Under the pieces are notes generated by a model. That model was not told where the DNA came from, made no database searches, and worked only from the letters and a program-made list of their open reading frames with translations. Below are positions 50,403 to 52,603 of a DNA stretch of 52,603 nucleotides, in pieces (positions within the stretch are counted from its first letter, which is position 1; each line of letters begins with the position of its first letter). The DNA lies in NCBI GenBank assembly GCA_903822495.1, contig CAIJPD010000036.1:1-52603 (forward strand), written 5' to 3'. Source of the stretch: an uncultured Chloroflexota bacterium (GTDB lineage: Bacteria > Chloroflexota > Limnocylindria > Limnocylindrales > CSP1-4). The translations under genes and the position numbers were made by a program.

Positions 50403-51236
50403 TCAGGCCTTGAGGAGGTCGATGATCTGCCTGGCGTCGGCGCGGGCCGCCTTGAGGAGGTCCTGTGCCTGCCTGGCCGCCGTCCGGGCATTCTCGATGG
50501 CGGTCTTGCCGGGCCCGGCGTTGACGTCGGACGCGCTGATTGGCATGACGGAGCCGGCGATCGGCGCCACCAGGGCGCCGGCCTGGCTGGTCTTGCTCTT
50601 GAGGTCGGCGAGGAGCGCCGTGGCCTGGGTGACGTCCTTGCCGGCACCCGCCGCCTTGTCGATGAGACCCTGGAGCTTGACCGCCATCTCGTTGAGCTTG
50701 GTGACGGCCAGGGCGCCCGCGTCGCCTGCGCTGGTCAGGTGCGTCTTGGGCACGACCAGCAGGTAGACGCGGAACTCCGTGGCGATCTGCTCGATGTCGG
50801 CGCGCAGGGCCTGGGCGTCGGTCTCACCGTCGATCTTGGCCTTGAGGGCGAGGAGCCCGGCCTTCTCGGCGTCGTAGTTGACGGGGTTGGGGCCGCTGTG
50901 CTGCAACTGGGCCTTGTGGGTGTCGGTGAGCGCCTTGCTGTCGGTGGTCCGGGTGTTGAGGTCGGTCAGCGTGGCGATGCGGCGATCGATCTCGCAATCG
51001 CCGACGGCCCGCAGCGTGTCGACCGTCCGGCTGGCGACGGCGGCGGCCCATTCGGTCACGCAGAACTTGTGGTCCGGGGCGCCGGCGTTGGGGGCCGGCG
51101 AGGCTGCGGCGGCGGTGCCGACCGTGGCCGCCAGCACCAGGCCCACTCCGGCGAGCGAGAGCAGGATCCGGCGGGTTCGGGTGGGGGCGGTGGTGGCCGG
51201 CGCGGTGATGGTCGTGATTGGCATCTTCTTGGACAT
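50403..51236 (-). CDS. Exported alpha-helical protein, unknown function
   Basis: 277 aa. The start MSKKMPITT is preferred because GGGAGA lies nine bases upstream; another ATG three codons earlier overlaps the lipoprotein stop. A signal peptide (ILLSLAGVGLVLAATVGTAAAA) precedes a helical body with CVTEWAAAVASRTVD and GDCEIDRRIATLTDLNTRT (two cysteines), Lys/Ala-rich coiled helices, and a C-terminal AARQAQDLLKAARADARQIIDLLKA helix (about 255-277). No family was recognised. It is probably cotranscribed with the lipoprotein gene under control of the adjacent response regulator. Confidence 0.7.
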   Translation of the reverse strand: MSKKMPITTITAPATTAPTRTRRILLSLAGVGLVLAATVGTAAAASPAPNAGAPDHKFCVTEWAAAVASRTVDTLRAVGDCEIDRRIATLTDLNTRTTDSKALTDTHKAQLQHSGPNPVNYDAEKAGLLALKAKIDGETDAQALRADIEQIATEFRVYLLVVPKTHLTSAGDAGALAVTKLNEMAVKLQGLIDKAAGAGKDVTQATALLADLKSKTSQAGALVAPIAGSVMPISASDVNAGPGKTAIENARTAARQAQDLLKAARADARQIIDLLKA

Positions 51237-51241
51237 TGCGG

Positions 51242-51625
51242 TCATTCTCCCATCGTGAAAGCGGCGGTGGCATCGGCGTTGATCGAGCTGTCGGCCTGTC
51301 CGAGCAGTTCATCAAGTTGCTTGAGGAGGTTGGTGGCCTCGGTCGTCGAGACCTGCGGCGCGGCGGTCGGGGCGGGAGTCCGTGCTGCGCTGCCTGCCCC
51401 ACCGGCCGGCTTGGCGGAGGCTCCCGGTGCCGCCTGGCCGCCGCCCGGGGCACCCGTCGCGGCGGTGGCCGGGGTCGGCGTCGGGGCCGGCCGGGCCGTG
51501 GCGGCTGCCGGACCGGTGGTTCGATCCGCGACCCGTCCGCCGGCGCCGGCCCCGCTGCAGGCCGCGATCGTGGCGGCCAGCCCAACCATCAGCCCCAGTT
51601 GGCGAAGGCTGGCTCCGTGCTGCAT
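51242..51625 (-). CDS. Putative lipoprotein
   Basis: 127 aa from MQHGASLRQLG with AAAGGA seven bases upstream. A lipobox (ATIAAC at 21-26) follows a hydrophobic helix. The rest is Pro/Ala/Thr-rich, then a helix (TNLLKQLDELLGQADSSIN). No family was recognised. An alternative ATG six codons upstream exists. It is divergent from the OmpR-family regulator. Confidence 0.65.
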   Translation of the reverse strand: MQHGASLRQLGLMVGLAATIAACSGAGAGGRVADRTTGPAAATARPAPTPTPATAATGAPGGGQAAPGASAKPAGGAGSAARTPAPTAAPQVSTTEATNLLKQLDELLGQADSSINADATAAFTMGE

Positions 51626-51757
51626 GTGTCGTCCTTTCTCCATTCGATGCTCCGTTCGACCGGCCCCGTTCGGCTCACTGGCGAGCCGCGGGTTCCGGGC
51701 GGCGTGTCGTGCACCACCGCTACCTTCGGCCGGCCGAGTCAGGTGGTCCAGCACGCC

Positions 51758-51821
51758 GTGTAAGGGGCGCGTAATGCGGCGGCCATCCGCGGTGCGGATC
51801 GGCCTTACACGGCGCTTACAC
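51758..51821. promoter_or_regulatory. Paired direct repeats TTACAC, 11-bp spacing (response-regulator site)
   Basis: TTACAC at 51805-51810 and 51816-51821 (both plus strand) repeat with an 11-bp period. The opposite strand has TTACAC / TTACGC with the same period (plus GTGTAA 51758-51763, GCGTAA 51769-51774). One pair faces each divergent gene. The 11-bp direct-repeat period is typical for OmpR/PhoB-type dimers. Confidence 0.75.
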
Positions 51822-51861
51822 GGGCGGTGTGCAGGCCGGGGGCGTCGCGCACGGTGGGCGG

Positions 51862-51867
51862 TATCCT
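51862..51867 (+). promoter_or_regulatory. Leaderless -10 element (TATCCT) of the response regulator gene
   Basis: TATCCT ends seven bases before the GTG at 51875. No SD is present. Confidence 0.6.
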
Positions 51868-51874
51868 CGGTCGC

Positions 51875-52603
51875 GTGAAGACGATCCTGGTCATCGACGA
51901 CGAGCGGAACATCGTGGACCTGCTCCGGCTCTACCTCGAGAAGGAGGGCTGGGCCGTGGTGGCCGCCGGCGACGGCGAGCAGGGCCTGGAGCTCCACCGC
52001 CGCCACGATCCGGACCTCGTCATCCTCGACCTGATGCTGCCCAAGGTGGACGGCTTCGAGGTCTGCCGCGAGCTCCGGCGACGCGGCGACACGCCCATCC
52101 TCATGCTCACAGCGCGCGACGACGACGTGGACGTGATCGTGGGCCTGGAGCTGGGCGCGGACGACTACGTCGCCAAGCCGTTCAACCCGCGCGCGCTCGT
52201 CGCCCGCGTCAAGGCGATCCTCCGCCGCACCGAGGTCACCGCGAAGGGTGGACGTCCGGTCGAGGTGGGCACGCTGCGGATCGACCCGCGCCGGCGCGAA
52301 GCCGCCGTGGGCGACCGGATCCTGGAGTTGCGCTCGCGCGAGTTCGACCTGCTCATGGCGCTGGCCCGCGACGCCGGCGCGGTGCTCACCCGCGATTCGC
52401 TGCTGGAGCACGTATGGGGCACGGACTTCCCGGGCGAGACGCGGACGGTGGACGTGCACGTGGCGGAGGTGCGCCGGAAGCTGGGCGCCGACGGGCCGGT
52501 GATCGACACCGTGCGGGGCCTGGGCTACCGGCTGGTGCCGCCCGGCCGCGAGCCGGTCCGCGCGCCGGGGACGGCGGCGCCGGGGACGGCGGCGCCGGGG
52601 ACG
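51875..52603 (+). CDS. OmpR/PhoB-family response regulator (partial, 3' end missing)
   Basis: The frame is open to the right edge. Receiver domain 1-120: acidic DDE (8-10), phospho-Asp52 (VILDLMLP), TARDDD and VAKPF (Lys about 102). The C-terminal winged helix (about 130-225) has LRSREFDLLMALARDAGAVLTRD, LLEHVWG, TRTVDVHVAEVRRKLG and VRGLGYRL. The end carries a 15-bp in-frame repeat (APGTA units) that runs off the window. A sensor kinase probably follows. It likely autoregulates through the direct repeats upstream. Confidence 0.93.
   Translation, partial: MKTILVIDDERNIVDLLRLYLEKEGWAVVAAGDGEQGLELHRRHDPDLVILDLMLPKVDGFEVCRELRRRGDTPILMLTARDDDVDVIVGLELGADDYVAKPFNPRALVARVKAILRRTEVTAKGGRPVEVGTLRIDPRRREAAVGDRILELRSREFDLLMALARDAGAVLTRDSLLEHVWGTDFPGETRTVDVHVAEVRRKLGADGPVIDTVRGLGYRLVPPGREPVRAPGTAAPGTAAPGT
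52562..52603 (+). repeat. 15-bp tandem repeat at the 3' end of the response regulator
   Basis: GCGCCGGGGACGGCG is repeated nearly three times in frame (APGTA) and continues past the right edge. This extends the regulator beyond its HTH domain. Confidence 0.8.

Noticed and set aside
1..52603. CRISPR array or insertion sequence
   Set aside because: No regularly spaced short repeats with unique spacers and no transposase or IS-type gene was seen on either strand.

Overview
The window is a very GC-rich (by eye about 70%), gene-dense bacterial chromosome segment. GTG starts are frequent, many neighbouring genes overlap by 1-4 bp, and several genes appear to be transcribed without a leader. Housekeeping genes (metH, fumC, dapB-dapA-dapD-lysA, thrC) sit beside a non-phage contractile injection system. 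This mix suggests Chloroflexota (Limnocylindria-like soil or freshwater lineages) or, less likely, an actinobacterium. That is inference: no rRNA or tRNA gene was seen.

Region 1 (1-20811) is an extracellular-type contractile injection system (eCIS). A minus-strand operon reads sheath, tube, a conserved 140-aa protein, a DUF6760-like small protein, a 642-aa disordered protein, a second tube protein, a LysM tube/baseplate adaptor, a VgrG-type spike, a PAAR tip, a gp25-like protein, baseplate protein J and tail protein I. A zinc-ribbon/coiled-coil protein follows and runs off the left edge. Divergent plus-strand genes encode the Pvc16-type terminator, an AAA+ ATPase and a putative cargo protein. 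A 1105-aa putative effector with a nucleotidyltransferase-like signature and a DUF4157 (HELTH) protein complete the set. The two divergent intergenic regions share the same 15-bp palindrome-containing site, which suggests one regulator for structural and cargo genes. An atypical LuxR-type response regulator (20845-21588) lies next to them.

Region 2 (21768-28695) is a tightly packed five-gene envelope operon: a membrane-anchored Ig-like protein, an exported TolB-type propeller, a double zinc-ribbon membrane protein, an SH3-like/Pro-Thr-rich anchored protein and an anchored C39-fold cysteine protease. It may be the envelope partner of the injection system.

Region 3 (28820-40411) holds a DHA2 transporter, an RlpA-like protein, metH, a dual-specificity-type phosphatase, a small membrane protein, an intergenic cluster of three 25-bp motifs, a hypothetical protein, a DUF2185 protein, an ICMT-family methyltransferase and fumC.

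Region 4 (40780-48350) is amino-acid metabolism. The lysine operon dapB-dapA-dapD-lysA has a structured, terminator-bearing leader. Divergent from it is a second DHA2 transporter. thrC follows a clear SAM-I (S-box) riboswitch with its own terminator and promoter.

Region 5 (48531-52603) contains proline dehydrogenase, a GNAT/UBP-zinc-finger gene pair, an exported helical protein and a lipoprotein. These two are divergent from an OmpR-family response regulator (cut by the right edge), across paired 11-bp-spaced direct repeats.
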